Numbered from the stretch's first letter, positions 41,519 through 51,567 are shown. The stretch: 64,000 nucleotides of DNA from Paenibacillus sp. XY044 (GCF_002257645.1 NZ_NQMO01000001.1:1474065-1538064); one strand, 5' to 3'. Numbers and translations are program-made. The notes: generated by a model from the sequence alone, not told the origin.

Positions 41519-42820
41519 ATGACTACAATGCCAAAGAAAAAAACGTATGTGCTGGTAGGTACGGGAGGGCGATCCCGCTTTTTTTACTCTGCGATCGTCA
41601 CCGAATTTAAGGAGACGGCGGAACTGCTTGCTTTTTGCGATACGAACCAAAAGCGCATGGATTACGCCAATAAGCTGCTTGCGGAAAAATACGGCAGCCG
41701 TCCGGTTCCAACTTATCCCGCGAGCGATTTCGACCGCATGATAGCCGAGCAAAAGCCGGATACCGTCATCGTGACGACGGTCGACCGGACGCATCATCAA
41801 TATATCATCCGGGCCATGGAGTTAGGCTGTGACGTGATTACGGAGAAGCCGATGACGGTCGATGAGAACAAATGCCAGCAAATTTTGGACGGTGTCCACA
41901 GAACAGGGCGGAACGTGCGGGTAGCCTTCAATTATAGATACGCTCCGCATCATACCAAAGCAAGAGAGTTGATTGAGGACGGCACGATCGGACAGGTCAC
42001 TTCGGTTCATTTCGAATGGCTGTTGAACACAAAGCACGGGGCGGATTATTTCCGGCGCTGGCACCGGGACAAACGCAACAGCGGCGGGCTGCTCGTTCAT
42101 AAATCGACGCATCATTTCGATCTGGTCAATTTTTGGATCGGCTCGGAGCCGGAGACGGTATTCGCATTCGGCGATTTGCTGTTTTACGGCAAGGAAAACG
42201 CGGAGAAGCGCGGCGTCACCTCATTTTACGACCGGTCAACCGGCCACCCGAACGCGAAGGAGGACCCGTTTGCGCTTCATATGGATCAAAACGAAAGCTT
42301 GAAGGCGCTGTATTTGGATGCCGAACAAGAGGACGGCTACATCCGTGACCGGAGCGTATTTAGCGACGGGATCAGCATCGAAGACACGATGGGCGTCCTA
42401 GTTCGCTACAAAAACAACGCCATCCTGACGTACGCGCTCAATGCTTACATGCCGTGGGAAGGGTACCGAATCGCGTTTAACGGCACGAAAGGGCGCATTG
42501 AAATGGCCGTTGGCGAACAATCCTACGTCAACGCGGGAGGAGACAAGGCGCAGGAAGGCGCCGTCAAAACGAGATCGATCCGCGTCATTCCGATGTTCGG
42601 CCAGCCGTACGAAGTTGAGGTAGAGCTGGCCGCGGGCGGTCATGGCGGTGGAGATCCGGCCCTCTTGCGTGATATTTTCGGGGATCCGGCCGAAGACCGG
42701 TTTCGCCGAGCGGCCGACCACGTAGACGGCGCCAAATCGATTCTGACAGGAATCGCCGCCAACCGCTCAATCCGGACCGGACAGGCGGTTCATATTGACG
42801 ATCTGGTCAAATTTAGTTAA
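41519..42820 (+). CDS. Gfo/Idh/MocA-family sugar dehydrogenase or glycosidase-like oxidoreductase
   Basis: 433 residues. An N-terminal Rossmann domain (YVLVGTGGRSRFF, then VTTVDRTHHQYIIRAMELG) binds NAD(P), and CDVITEKPMTVDE holds the EKP motif whose Lys is catalytic. The C-terminal alpha/beta domain has the GGLLVHKSTHHFDLVNFWIG stretch with His residues near the substrate. It oxidises a sugar or acts on a 3-keto intermediate; the substrate is presumably a uronic acid, rhamnose or galactose derivative freed by the neighbouring GH105 enzymes. The gene starts 9 bp after GH105 and ends 11 bp before the next gene, so the operon structure is tight. Confidence 0.88.
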   Translation: MTTMPKKKTYVLVGTGGRSRFFYSAIVTEFKETAELLAFCDTNQKRMDYANKLLAEKYGSRPVPTYPASDFDRMIAEQKPDTVIVTTVDRTHHQYIIRAMELGCDVITEKPMTVDENKCQQILDGVHRTGRNVRVAFNYRYAPHHTKARELIEDGTIGQVTSVHFEWLLNTKHGADYFRRWHRDKRNSGGLLVHKSTHHFDLVNFWIGSEPETVFAFGDLLFYGKENAEKRGVTSFYDRSTGHPNAKEDPFALHMDQNESLKALYLDAEQEDGYIRDRSVFSDGISIEDTMGVLVRYKNNAILTYALNAYMPWEGYRIAFNGTKGRIEMAVGEQSYVNAGGDKAQEGAVKTRSIRVIPMFGQPYEVEVELAAGGHGGGDPALLRDIFGDPAEDRFRRAADHVDGAKSILTGIAANRSIRTGQAVHIDDLVKFS

Positions 42821-42831
42821 GGAGGCTTGCC

Positions 42832-45102
42832 ATGGGCTACGTTGATGAAAAAAAGGCGATCGGCCATGGGGGATCGGCATCCGAGGAACAGGTGCTGGCG
42901 ACCATCGCGAATCGGTACATCGGGGAGAACCCGCGGCAGGCACCGGTGTACAGGACGATGTACGCGGAAGGCTTTCTCCGGAAGCAGGATTACCGATACG
43001 ATATGAACGCTGACCATAAACTCCCAAACCTGCAAGAAGGGGAATTCGTATACGCATGGGCCAAACTGTGGTCGGATGACGAGGGGAACCAGCCCCTACG
43101 GATCAGCTGTTACAGCCATACAAGGCTGTTTATCAATGGCCGGTTGGCTTTCGAATCCAACCACCGTGATGACGTGCTGCCGGACACACGCACAGAAATT
43201 CGCGGACAGCTGCGCAAAGGCTGGAATTCGTTTGTCCTCGAATTCGAAAAAACAGCCACAGGCTGCGGCGCCGTCTTTGGCACAGGATCAATCAAGGGAG
43301 CGCCGATTCATTTCCTTGCGCCGAGTGCGGAGCGGGATGGCCAGGAAGGGTGGATCTACACGGGGCCGGTCCGGAACCGGCTTGTGCCGGGGAACGTCAA
43401 AGAGGTTCCCGCACAAACTGCGGATCCCCACGTTGTCCGCCTGTTTGATGGCCAGAATCTCGAAGCGGTATCCGAAGCGGAAACAGGGCTCGAATGGCTG
43501 CCGAGGAGGGAATGGACGAATGATGAACGGCGGGCCGGCGATTTTGCGCGAATTTTTGGCAGCGGGCACGGCTTGACGGGAATGGCTTGGGCGAAGCTCG
43601 ATTGCGGGGGACCCGCATACGACGGCACCGTCAAGCTATCCGGGAACAGCGAGGGAACGCTTCGCATATTCGCAAACGGTAGGCTCGTCTGCGAAGCGAA
43701 TCAGGATGCCGGCCGTTTTACGGCCGCCTTCCCTTTAAGCATAGGTGTCCATAACATCATCGTCCAGTCGGCCTGCCGCGGAAAAGCATGGGGGTTCGAG
43801 TTTGATCCATTCGAGAAGGGCAGCGGCGTCTGCTGGATCATGCCCCATCCGATCGAAGGGATGGAGGGCTGCTGGCTGTATGCTGGTCCGTTCGAAACGC
43901 CTCCGCCCGCAGTGGCGTCCGCATCGGTCGAACGGCTGCTCGGATCAGGTCAGGAAGCCACGTATTGGAGGACAGACCAGCCGAATATGCGGGTACGGCC
44001 GTATGCCGAAAGCCGTCTGTTCGGCCGTTGGAACTACCCCCTTGGGGTGACGCTGTACGGTTTGCTTGAGACCGGCAGGGAGCTCGGCCGCAGCGAATAT
44101 ATCGATTATGCGGCAGACCATATCGGTCAATGCACGGCGATCGACGAGATGGTCATGTGGGATGCCGAGAGACACGGCGCCCCTTGCGCCAATCATCAGC
44201 TGGCTCTCATCGACAGCCTGGACGATTGCGGATCGTTTGGCGCGACCATGCTCCGGGCGCATAAAGAGCGTCCCCTCCCGGGCGCCGAGCAGGCGGCAGA
44301 ACGGATCGCACGCTACATCACGGAGGAGCAGGACCGGCTGGAAGACGGAACGCTGTACCGTTTTCGAAGCTTCAGCGAACTGATGGTGAATACGATCTGG
44401 TGCGACGATTTGTATATGAGTGTACCGTTCCTTTGCCAATACTTTGCTTTAACGGGAAAAAGGCATTATCTTGACGACGCGGCAGAGCAGTTTCTGCTGT
44501 ATCGAAAACGGCTGTACATGCCTGAGCGGAACATCATGCATCACGTCTATAATATCCGTTTCGGGAAGCCGTGTAACGTTCCATGGGGAAGGGGAAACGG
44601 GTGGGTGCTGTTTTCGCTGACGGAACTGCTGGCCGTATTGCCGGAAGATCATCCCCGGCGCAGCGTGCTGCTGGGGTGGTACCGCGAGCTCTGCGGCGGC
44701 TATGCGGCTTTACAGGATTCGGAAGGACTATGGCATCAGGTGCTGACCGATCCTGATTCCTATGCGGAAACATCTTGTACATCAATGTTTATCTATGCCT
44801 TCGCCAAAGGCGTTCGTCAGGGATGGCTCCCGGACGCAGGCCGTTTCGCGAATGCCGCGCTGCGCGGATTCGAGGCGCTGACCCGAGACTGCATCGATCA
44901 ACACGGCAATATTTATGGCGTCTGCCGCGGTTCAGGCTACTCCTTCTCACCGCTCTATTACAAGGAGCGATTGTCCTGGCAGCTCAACGATACGCACGGC
45001 ATCGGGATCGTGCTGCTCGCCGGCATTGAAACGAAGCGCCTCCGGTCTCATCTCGCCGCCAGGCAAGAACCGGCGAAGGGAGCGGCCGCCCATGCCGAAT
45101 AG
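42832..45102 (+). CDS. GH105-type hydrolase with N-terminal beta-sandwich domains
   Basis: 756 residues without a signal peptide. The C-terminal ~370 residues are a GH105/GH88-like (alpha/alpha)6 barrel. D525 in TIWCDDLYMSVPFLCQYFAL aligns with the catalytic Asp of YteR-type enzymes, and WGRGNGWVLFSLTELLAVLP and LWHQVLTD follow. The N-terminal ~370 residues hold two similar jelly-roll-like units (LFINGRLAFE and LRIFANGRLVCE, each leading to a GWIYTGP/GCWLYAGP motif), probably for substrate binding. Standalone GH105 enzymes lack such units. It presumably acts with the upstream GH105 on a different or branched unsaturated oligomer. AGGAGGC precedes ATG 42832. The last 11 bp overlap the following gene. 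Confidence 0.8.
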   Translation: MGYVDEKKAIGHGGSASEEQVLATIANRYIGENPRQAPVYRTMYAEGFLRKQDYRYDMNADHKLPNLQEGEFVYAWAKLWSDDEGNQPLRISCYSHTRLFINGRLAFESNHRDDVLPDTRTEIRGQLRKGWNSFVLEFEKTATGCGAVFGTGSIKGAPIHFLAPSAERDGQEGWIYTGPVRNRLVPGNVKEVPAQTADPHVVRLFDGQNLEAVSEAETGLEWLPRREWTNDERRAGDFARIFGSGHGLTGMAWAKLDCGGPAYDGTVKLSGNSEGTLRIFANGRLVCEANQDAGRFTAAFPLSIGVHNIIVQSACRGKAWGFEFDPFEKGSGVCWIMPHPIEGMEGCWLYAGPFETPPPAVASASVERLLGSGQEATYWRTDQPNMRVRPYAESRLFGRWNYPLGVTLYGLLETGRELGRSEYIDYAADHIGQCTAIDEMVMWDAERHGAPCANHQLALIDSLDDCGSFGATMLRAHKERPLPGAEQAAERIARYITEEQDRLEDGTLYRFRSFSELMVNTIWCDDLYMSVPFLCQYFALTGKRHYLDDAAEQFLLYRKRLYMPERNIMHHVYNIRFGKPCNVPWGRGNGWVLFSLTELLAVLPEDHPRRSVLLGWYRELCGGYAALQDSEGLWHQVLTDPDSYAETSCTSMFIYAFAKGVRQGWLPDAGRFANAALRGFEALTRDCIDQHGNIYGVCRGSGYSFSPLYYKERLSWQLNDTHGIGIVLLAGIETKRLRSHLAARQEPAKGAAAHAE

Positions 45103-48100
45103 ATCGTATCTGTCCGGCCGAAACCCTGCGCCATATCACGCAAAGGACGGCGCTTTTCGCGTCATAAACGGACCTCAAGTATACAATCGCGCCTTGTATG
45201 GCGCCTATTTGCCGCATATCGGCAAACGGTTCCGCGTTTTTGCAGGCGATGTTCCCGAGTGGATGATGTTCCTGCCCGGCGACGGCGGCCGGCTGCTGCT
45301 GGGGCTCGGGAACGGGCGGTCAATGAAGCCGCTGCGCGAATGTGAGCGGATCGAAGCCCGATATGACGGCGCACGTATGGTCTACGAGATTGCGGATCCG
45401 ATGCTTGGAGAGCGAGGAATGCTTCGTCTCGAGATGATGCCGCTTGCGGCCGATGCCGGCATGCTGGTTAAACTCGAAGCTCCCGAAGGACTGAACGGAC
45501 TGACAGTCGCGGCGGCATACGGCGGGGCATCCGGGCAGACCCACTCGAGGACGCTGGATCCAGGATATACGCCTCAGCATGTAACGGAGTTGAAGCCGGC
45601 CGATTGTGATGGGAACGAGATTTTGGCATACGGTGACGGCTTCGAGCTGTCCGCTGGTTGGATGAAGGGCGGCCGGATCACAGGGCAAACGACAATACCG
45701 GGCACGTTTGACGTAACGAACGCCATGGAAGCCGGCGTGTGGTTTCACGGCGAAAGCGCTAACGTGCCGGATCATGCTGATGAGCCACAAAAATTCGGAG
45801 CGTGCGCGCCGGACTCCGGGTCTTTACTGGCGATTCCGTTACCGGATATGGCACCGTCCGCGAAGATGCCGCTGCTCATCTTCCATGGCGCCGAGGATGC
45901 GGATTGGAGCAGACCGCATTACATCGTGCTCCGTTACGGAGAAACGGAGATCGTTCCGCTCATGGCTTCCGAAGCCAAGCAGCTCCATGAGGAAGCTTCC
46001 GCTTGTTACGAGCGGATTGCAACAACTGTGACGGTGAAAACGCCGAGCGAGCTTATGAACGCTGCGCTCCGGACCGCCTGTGCCGCGCTGGAAGGGGCAT
46101 GGCTGCCCCCGGTGTTCGCTCACGGCGCGTGGTCCTGGAACAGCCGGTTGTCGGGCTGGCGCAGCATGTATGGTCCGATTCAGCTCGGCTGGCATGACCG
46201 TGTACAATCTGAAGCACGCCATTTTATCGGCATGCAGCTAAGAAATAAATCCGAAGGCATCGCGCGGCCGGATCCGGATCCTGAATTCGGGCTGGCAAGG
46301 CAGAGCGGCCGCAGCGTATTCGTCAGTGAAGGGATGATTCCTTACACGAAAGGCATGGAAGGGACGGCCAAGTACGATATGCAGCAGGTGTTCATGGACC
46401 AGCTGCTAATGGAGTGGGAATGGACGGGCGACCGGACGTTCGCGCCACAGCTGTACCCTGCGCTGAAACGGCATCTGGCTTGGGAGGAGCGATGCTTCGA
46501 CGCTGATGGCGACGGCTTGTACGAAAACTACGCCAACTATTGGGCCAGCGACGGCGTATTCGCCTCGGGAGCGGGATGTGCCCTTGCTTCCGCTTATAAT
46601 TACCGAGCTCATTTAGGAGCAGCGGAGCTGGCCGGGCAGCTGGGCGAAGATCCGGTGCCTTACCGCCGGCGCGCACAGCAAATTCGCGAAGCGGTGCACG
46701 GAAGGCTGTGGCTCGTCCGGGAAGGAAACATCGCGGAGTCGCAGGACGGATACGGCGCCAAGCTGGTTCATCCTTCGGCGAGTCTGCCGACGATCGTGCA
46801 TACGATCGAATCCGGCATTTTGGACGATTTTCAAATATACCAGACGCTGCAGTACACGAAGCACGCGCTCGAGCGCGTTGCCGTTGAGACCAGCGAAGGT
46901 CTCGGGGAGCTCGTATGGAACAGCAATTGGGCGCCTTACGTATGGAGCGTCCGGGACATCGATTACGCGGATGTCCTGCACGCGGCGTTGAGCTATTACC
47001 GGATCGGGCAGGCGGAAGAGGGCTATAGGCTTCTCCTTGGCGCCGCTTACGACTCTACCTCCCGCCATGTGTCCCCGGGGGCGTTCATGTGCGTTTACGA
47101 GGGCAAAAGCGTAGACTTTACCGATACGGCCAGCATGTTCGCCAGAACGGTGACCGAGGGGCTTTACGGAATCCGGGCTAAACTGCAGCACGGATGGTAC
47201 GAAGTTTCGCCCAATTTTCCAGAAAGCTGGGAACGCGCATCCTTCTTTTCCGAGCGAATCGGGTACAGTTATACCCGGGAGGGACAGAAAGAGACGTACG
47301 TATTCCGGTCGTCCGTAAACGCTTCGCTGCGGCTGAAGCTAAGGGCTCGTTCGGCCGTGCTGTCGGTCAAGGCAAACGGATCACCCATGGCGTTCGAGTT
47401 AAAAGCAGGCATTGGACATCCGTATCTTGTGGCGGGCGGCATCGATCTGCCGGCGGGTAAGGAGATTTGCATTTCCGTTCGTTATGCAGAGACTGTACGT
47501 GCAGTCATGTCCCCTGAGCTTATCGCTGCCGCTGGACGAAAGTGGAGGCTGCGGCTGCCAGAGGGGATGCTGGCCAAAGAGATTTACGATCCGCAAGGCG
47601 TGTTCCGGCATACATCGATTGAAGCAGGGGAGACATCCATGAAGGGCGAAGTCCAGTTGGATGTCTTCGGGAGCCATGTAGCTTTCGTTCGCGTCCTTCA
47701 GAACGGAATGTCATCCTGGGAGCCTTTGCATGTCGACGTCCGGCCGCCTGTCGAGGCCGAGCTTGTCGATTGGAGCCCTGATGAAGGCGAGTTTCGTGTC
47801 CGGCTCGCCAATCATACGCAGGAAAGCATTCAAATAGAAGCAGCCTGCGGGCAAGTATCTAACGCAATCAAGCTGCGGCAAGGTGAGCGCACCGATCCGC
47901 TGAAGTTCCGGATGAACGGGGCGAAGGCGCTGCCGGGGACTAACCGCTTTCCGTTAAAGCTATCCCTACCAAACGGGGAACACTGGGAGGTGGAAGCTTT
48001 GCACACGGATTGGACCCTGAAACTACCGGCCGACGTGAAGCAGCGTCATATTCCGATCGATCATGCTTTTAACGCAAGGGCCGGCGATCTGTTCCGCATG

Positions 48101-48790
48101 GAATATCTGTCGCCAAGAATCCCTTTTTGCTCGCTCCAGGTCCCGATTCATTTAATTCCGTCCAACTGGTGCGTAACGCGCTCAGTCGGCATGGAACTCA
48201 TCAATGACCGGCTGCTGAGCCGCAAGGTAGACGAGCGGGGACTTGTGGTAACGGAGGCGGGGATAACATTTCTGCAGCAGCGGGATCCGCAGCTTCCAAA
48301 CGGTGCCTTTGCTTCCCGATGGGACGTGTTTCCGGATTCGCTTGAGCTTCCGGTTGGCTGCACCGGCCGCCGTATCTATTTGCTGCTGACCGGCTATACA
48401 AACCAAATGCAATGCGGCGTAATTAACGCAGAAATTGAAATTATATATCGTGACGGCGAAGCCGCGATCCATCCGTTGATTGCTCCGCAGGACTTCAGGT
48501 CCATGGAGAAAGGTCCGGAGTCGGAACGAGACTGCGACCGTGCCGTTTACGGACCCGTTCCGATCTGCCGAGTGTGCATCGGCGACATTCGCGACTCGGA
48601 GCATTGGAATGAAAGCTATGCCCAGCCGGATGGCCCGGATTGGCATGAGCTGAACCCAATCTATGTCCGATCGCTATACGCGCAAATGAAAGATATCGCC
48701 GTGAAGCCGAAAGAAATCGATAGATTAAAAGTACGGGCCGTAGCGAACGACATCATCATCGGCGTGCTCGGCTTGACAGTAGCAGAATAA
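45092..48790 (+). CDS. DUF4450-like large (alpha/alpha)6 hydrolase-like protein
   Basis: 1232 residues from ATG 45092, which follows GAAGGGAGCGG; upstream codons overlap the GH105 gene. The opening VYNRALYGAYLPHIGKRFRV, then DVPEWMMFLPGDGGRLLLGL and MVYEIADPMLGERGMLRLEM match DUF4450 N-domains known mainly from Bacteroidota polysaccharide loci. A central region of about 400 residues (AHGAWSWNSRLSGWRSMYGP to ELVWNSNWAPYVWSVRDIDY) looks like a six-hairpin glycosidase barrel with several acidic residues. About 450 residues of beta-rich sequence end it. There is no signal peptide. Reaction unknown; location suggests debranching of an imported acidic oligosaccharide. The stop precedes a palindrome terminator. 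Confidence 0.7.
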   Translation: MPNRSYLSGRNPAPYHAKDGAFRVINGPQVYNRALYGAYLPHIGKRFRVFAGDVPEWMMFLPGDGGRLLLGLGNGRSMKPLRECERIEARYDGARMVYEIADPMLGERGMLRLEMMPLAADAGMLVKLEAPEGLNGLTVAAAYGGASGQTHSRTLDPGYTPQHVTELKPADCDGNEILAYGDGFELSAGWMKGGRITGQTTIPGTFDVTNAMEAGVWFHGESANVPDHADEPQKFGACAPDSGSLLAIPLPDMAPSAKMPLLIFHGAEDADWSRPHYIVLRYGETEIVPLMASEAKQLHEEASACYERIATTVTVKTPSELMNAALRTACAALEGAWLPPVFAHGAWSWNSRLSGWRSMYGPIQLGWHDRVQSEARHFIGMQLRNKSEGIARPDPDPEFGLARQSGRSVFVSEGMIPYTKGMEGTAKYDMQQVFMDQLLMEWEWTGDRTFAPQLYPALKRHLAWEERCFDADGDGLYENYANYWASDGVFASGAGCALASAYNYRAHLGAAELAGQLGEDPVPYRRRAQQIREAVHGRLWLVREGNIAESQDGYGAKLVHPSASLPTIVHTIESGILDDFQIYQTLQYTKHALERVAVETSEGLGELVWNSNWAPYVWSVRDIDYADVLHAALSYYRIGQAEEGYRLLLGAAYDSTSRHVSPGAFMCVYEGKSVDFTDTASMFARTVTEGLYGIRAKLQHGWYEVSPNFPESWERASFFSERIGYSYTREGQKETYVFRSSVNASLRLKLRARSAVLSVKANGSPMAFELKAGIGHPYLVAGGIDLPAGKEICISVRYAETVRAVMSPELIAAAGRKWRLRLPEGMLAKEIYDPQGVFRHTSIEAGETSMKGEVQLDVFGSHVAFVRVLQNGMSSWEPLHVDVRPPVEAELVDWSPDEGEFRVRLANHTQESIQIEAACGQVSNAIKLRQGERTDPLKFRMNGAKALPGTNRFPLKLSLPNGEHWEVEALHTDWTLKLPADVKQRHIPIDHAFNARAGDLFRMEYLSPRIPFCSLQVPIHLIPSNWCVTRSVGMELINDRLLSRKVDERGLVVTEAGITFLQQRDPQLPNGAFASRWDVFPDSLELPVGCTGRRIYLLLTGYTNQMQCGVINAEIEIIYRDGEAAIHPLIAPQDFRSMEKGPESERDCDRAVYGPVPICRVCIGDIRDSEHWNESYAQPDGPDWHELNPIYVRSLYAQMKDIAVKPKEIDRLKVRAVANDIIIGVLGLTVAE

Positions 48791-48885
48791 AGCGGTGGCC
48801 TGGGATTGACGCTTGCAGCCGATTTCTCCCTAGGTCATCATCTGTTAAAGCCAGCATGCAATGCTGTATTCAACCTGTTGTATTT

Positions 48886-48907
48886 CCGGGCATATGCCCG
48901 GTTTTTT
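48886..48907 (+). terminator. Rho-independent terminator after the DUF4450-like gene
   Basis: The palindrome CCGGGCATATGCCCGG (48886-48901) is followed directly by TTTTTT (48902-48907). It ends the four-gene hydrolase operon. I see nothing else in the 300-bp gap before the sensor gene except its ribosome binding site. Confidence 0.85.
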
Positions 48908-49092
48908 GTTTTACTCAGGCGTGCAGTTGCATTACAACCAACTTATTTCACAGAGGCTTCCGGACGGATTGCCTTTCCGACATAATGGCGTTTACAAAAA
49001 ATCCGGGATCATTCCATTTTTATGTAAAAGAAACGGGGAGGTATGTGGTAACATTAGGAGAACATACAGTAAGTCGGGAGGCATGTGCTACG

Positions 49093-51393
49093 ATGACGAA
49101 GCTATCCAATTGGGCAAGAACGCTGCTGTCGACGACGCAGGCAAGGTTGGTTTTTGTCCTGACGATTGCGGTATTTGGAATCATACTGGCGGTTAGCCTG
49201 ACCTCGTATTATACGTCTAAATCTGTGCTGCAGAGTGAGCTTAGCGAGATGCATCATCAGCTTTTGAGCGATAAAATGAATTTTATCGAAGGCTACATTC
49301 AGGATACGGACAGCAGTGCGATCAAGCTTGCGCTCAATACCGGGGTCTACTGGTATTTGACGGATGAAGCGCAAGCGTCGCAGAGAGACATCAAACAGCT
49401 GACCGATTACTTGAAATCGATCGTCGTCAATCTGCCCTATTTAGAAAGCGTATACATATTCAATAAGGACACCCGGAGCTTCATTTCATATCCGCAGGGA
49501 TACAGCTCCAGGTTCAGCACGTTTCCGGACTCGGATTGGACCGGTATTGAAAAGGAACTTCAGGAGCAGCCCATGCTGGTGAAATCGAGGCAGTTGTCCG
49601 CTTCTTCGGATCATGAGGGACGAAGCCAGCTGACCTATTTCCGTAAAATCGTGATTCAGGGCCAGACCAGAGGACTGATCGCGATGAACTTCAATAGCTC
49701 CGTGCTGTTCTCGCAGATGCATCTCAACAGCGTCTCGTCCATTGACAATTCCCAATACATCGTGGACAGGGATGGCAATCTCGTCTATGCGCTCGGGAGC
49801 GACCTGATTGACGAGCAGGCGATTCATCAAACGATCGATCGTCTCGGCGATAAGCTGTACGGCGATTTCAAACATGAGGGCAAGCGGCTGCTGCTGACCT
49901 ATAATCCGTCGCCGATTACGCAGTGGAATTATGTCTCTATCGTGCGGCAGGATCAGGTGTTGGCCAAATCGAAAACGATCCGTACGGTCGTTCTTCTGGT
50001 TTCATTTGTCACACTAGTGCTCGGTGCATGGCTCATTTTCCATATCCACGCCGTTTCGTTCCGGCCGATTCGCAGAATGCGCAAGCTTCTGGCGGGTTAT
50101 GAACGAACCGAGGACGGAGCGGACTTCGGGAAGCTGGAAAGCATCACATCCCGGCTGCTCCGTTCACATGAAGAGCTGTCCCGGCAGATCCGGCTGACGA
50201 AGACGGAGGCCGCCTCCAAATTCGTGCAGGATGTAGCCATGGGCAACTTGTCCGGAAAGCGCGAAATCGAATCCCGCTGGCGCCAGTACTTTCAGGAATG
50301 GACCGATGCACCGCTCCGAGTCATCGTCATTTCGATCGACCGGTATAAGGAGTGGGCGGAGGACGTTTCGGATAACGACCGTTTTCTGTACAAATACGCC
50401 ATGCTGAATATTGTGGAGGAACTGCTAGCGAGCGACTACCGCAGCGTAAATCTAGACCTCGGAAAAGATAAACTTGCTTTGCTTGTGCAGCACGTATCCT
50501 CCAGCCGGGAGGGGCAGGAACCCGATCTCCTGCAGCGGCTTGACGATGCCTCGCGTATGGTGCAGGGGATGCTGCGCACAGACATATCGATTGGTTCAAG
50601 CCTGCCTTTCGATGAGATTCTGAAGCTGAGGCTTGCGTTCTATGAGGCACAGTCCGCTGTCAGTTACCGTCTTTACCTCGGCTACCGTTCAGTCATCCCT
50701 TACAGGGAAATCGAAATGGCGGGCCATTCGGCGGAACCGAAGCCGGATGCAACCCAAACGGCGAATCTGCTTGAGGCGGTGCAATCGGGATCAACGGAGC
50801 AGGCCCTTCGCATGATCGGGCGCTTCGGCGATCACCTGGCAAATCAGGAGACGTCGCCCTCCGAAGCGCTGGAATTTTTAGCGACGATTCGGAAGGGACT
50901 GCTCAAATTGGACGGCATGAAATCCGGTTCAGGGTGGGATGAGGCTGAAGTTGCGCTGGAGCTTGAAACATTGGACCTCAGCGATATCGTCCGCTTGCTG
51001 GAGAGGGAAGTCTGCCGACTGTCGGACCATTTCCGCAGTTTGAGCGGCAGCAAAGAATTTATGATGGTCCAGCAGATGGTCGACTTTATGAATCGCCATT
51101 TGGACGGAAATATCGGTGTGCAGGAAATCGCCGCTTCCGTTCCGATCAGCGTCAGTCTGGCCAGCCAACTGTTCAAACAGGAAATGAGCGAAACGATTCA
51201 TGATTATCTCACGAGACTGCGTGTCGAGCGTGCCGGCGAGCTGCTCATTGAAACGGATTACAAACTATCGGAAATTGCCAGAATGGTCGGCTACCAGCAT
51301 GAGAACAGTTTTATCCGAGTATTCCGCAAGCTGAAGGACATCACCCCAGGAAAATACCGTGAGCACAAGAAATATAACAAATTTCCCGTCTGA
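49093..51393 (+). CDS. Membrane-anchored AraC-type transcriptional regulator (one-component sensor)
   Basis: 766 residues from ATG 49093, ten bases after GGGAGG; the longer frame has no support. Two membrane segments (about 18-38 and about 300-320) enclose a dCache-like sensory domain. The cytoplasmic part has a HAMP-like helix (FRPIRRMRKLLAGYERTEDG), a middle domain of about 230 residues with a degenerate GGDEF-like pattern, and a C-terminal AraC pair of helix-turn-helix motifs (IGVQEIAASVPISVSLASQLF and YKLSEIARMVGYQHENSFIR). There is no kinase core, so signalling is presumably direct from membrane to DNA. It probably induces the adjacent importer and hydrolases in response to an extracellular glycan. 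Confidence 0.85.
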   Translation: MTKLSNWARTLLSTTQARLVFVLTIAVFGIILAVSLTSYYTSKSVLQSELSEMHHQLLSDKMNFIEGYIQDTDSSAIKLALNTGVYWYLTDEAQASQRDIKQLTDYLKSIVVNLPYLESVYIFNKDTRSFISYPQGYSSRFSTFPDSDWTGIEKELQEQPMLVKSRQLSASSDHEGRSQLTYFRKIVIQGQTRGLIAMNFNSSVLFSQMHLNSVSSIDNSQYIVDRDGNLVYALGSDLIDEQAIHQTIDRLGDKLYGDFKHEGKRLLLTYNPSPITQWNYVSIVRQDQVLAKSKTIRTVVLLVSFVTLVLGAWLIFHIHAVSFRPIRRMRKLLAGYERTEDGADFGKLESITSRLLRSHEELSRQIRLTKTEAASKFVQDVAMGNLSGKREIESRWRQYFQEWTDAPLRVIVISIDRYKEWAEDVSDNDRFLYKYAMLNIVEELLASDYRSVNLDLGKDKLALLVQHVSSSREGQEPDLLQRLDDASRMVQGMLRTDISIGSSLPFDEILKLRLAFYEAQSAVSYRLYLGYRSVIPYREIEMAGHSAEPKPDATQTANLLEAVQSGSTEQALRMIGRFGDHLANQETSPSEALEFLATIRKGLLKLDGMKSGSGWDEAEVALELETLDLSDIVRLLEREVCRLSDHFRSLSGSKEFMMVQQMVDFMNRHLDGNIGVQEIAASVPISVSLASQLFKQEMSETIHDYLTRLRVERAGELLIETDYKLSEIARMVGYQHENSFIRVFRKLKDITPGKYREHKKYNKFPV

Positions 51394-51567
51394 GCGGGCA
51401 ATCAACCAATTCTCCATCCGATGAGCGAAATGTTCATTTGGGTGGATTTTCTTTATTTGCTCATGCCAAAACCGAATGATTCATTGCCGGTAGCCTGCAG
51501 CGGACCGTATGATTTAGAAGCGCGCTATCGTAAGATTCATTTCGGAAGAAAGGCGGTCGATAAAGGG

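Noticed and set aside
51421..51567. N-terminal extension of 49 codons on the locus 2 permease
   Set aside because: No ribosome binding site and no resemblance to LplB-type N-termini; treated as a leader region.
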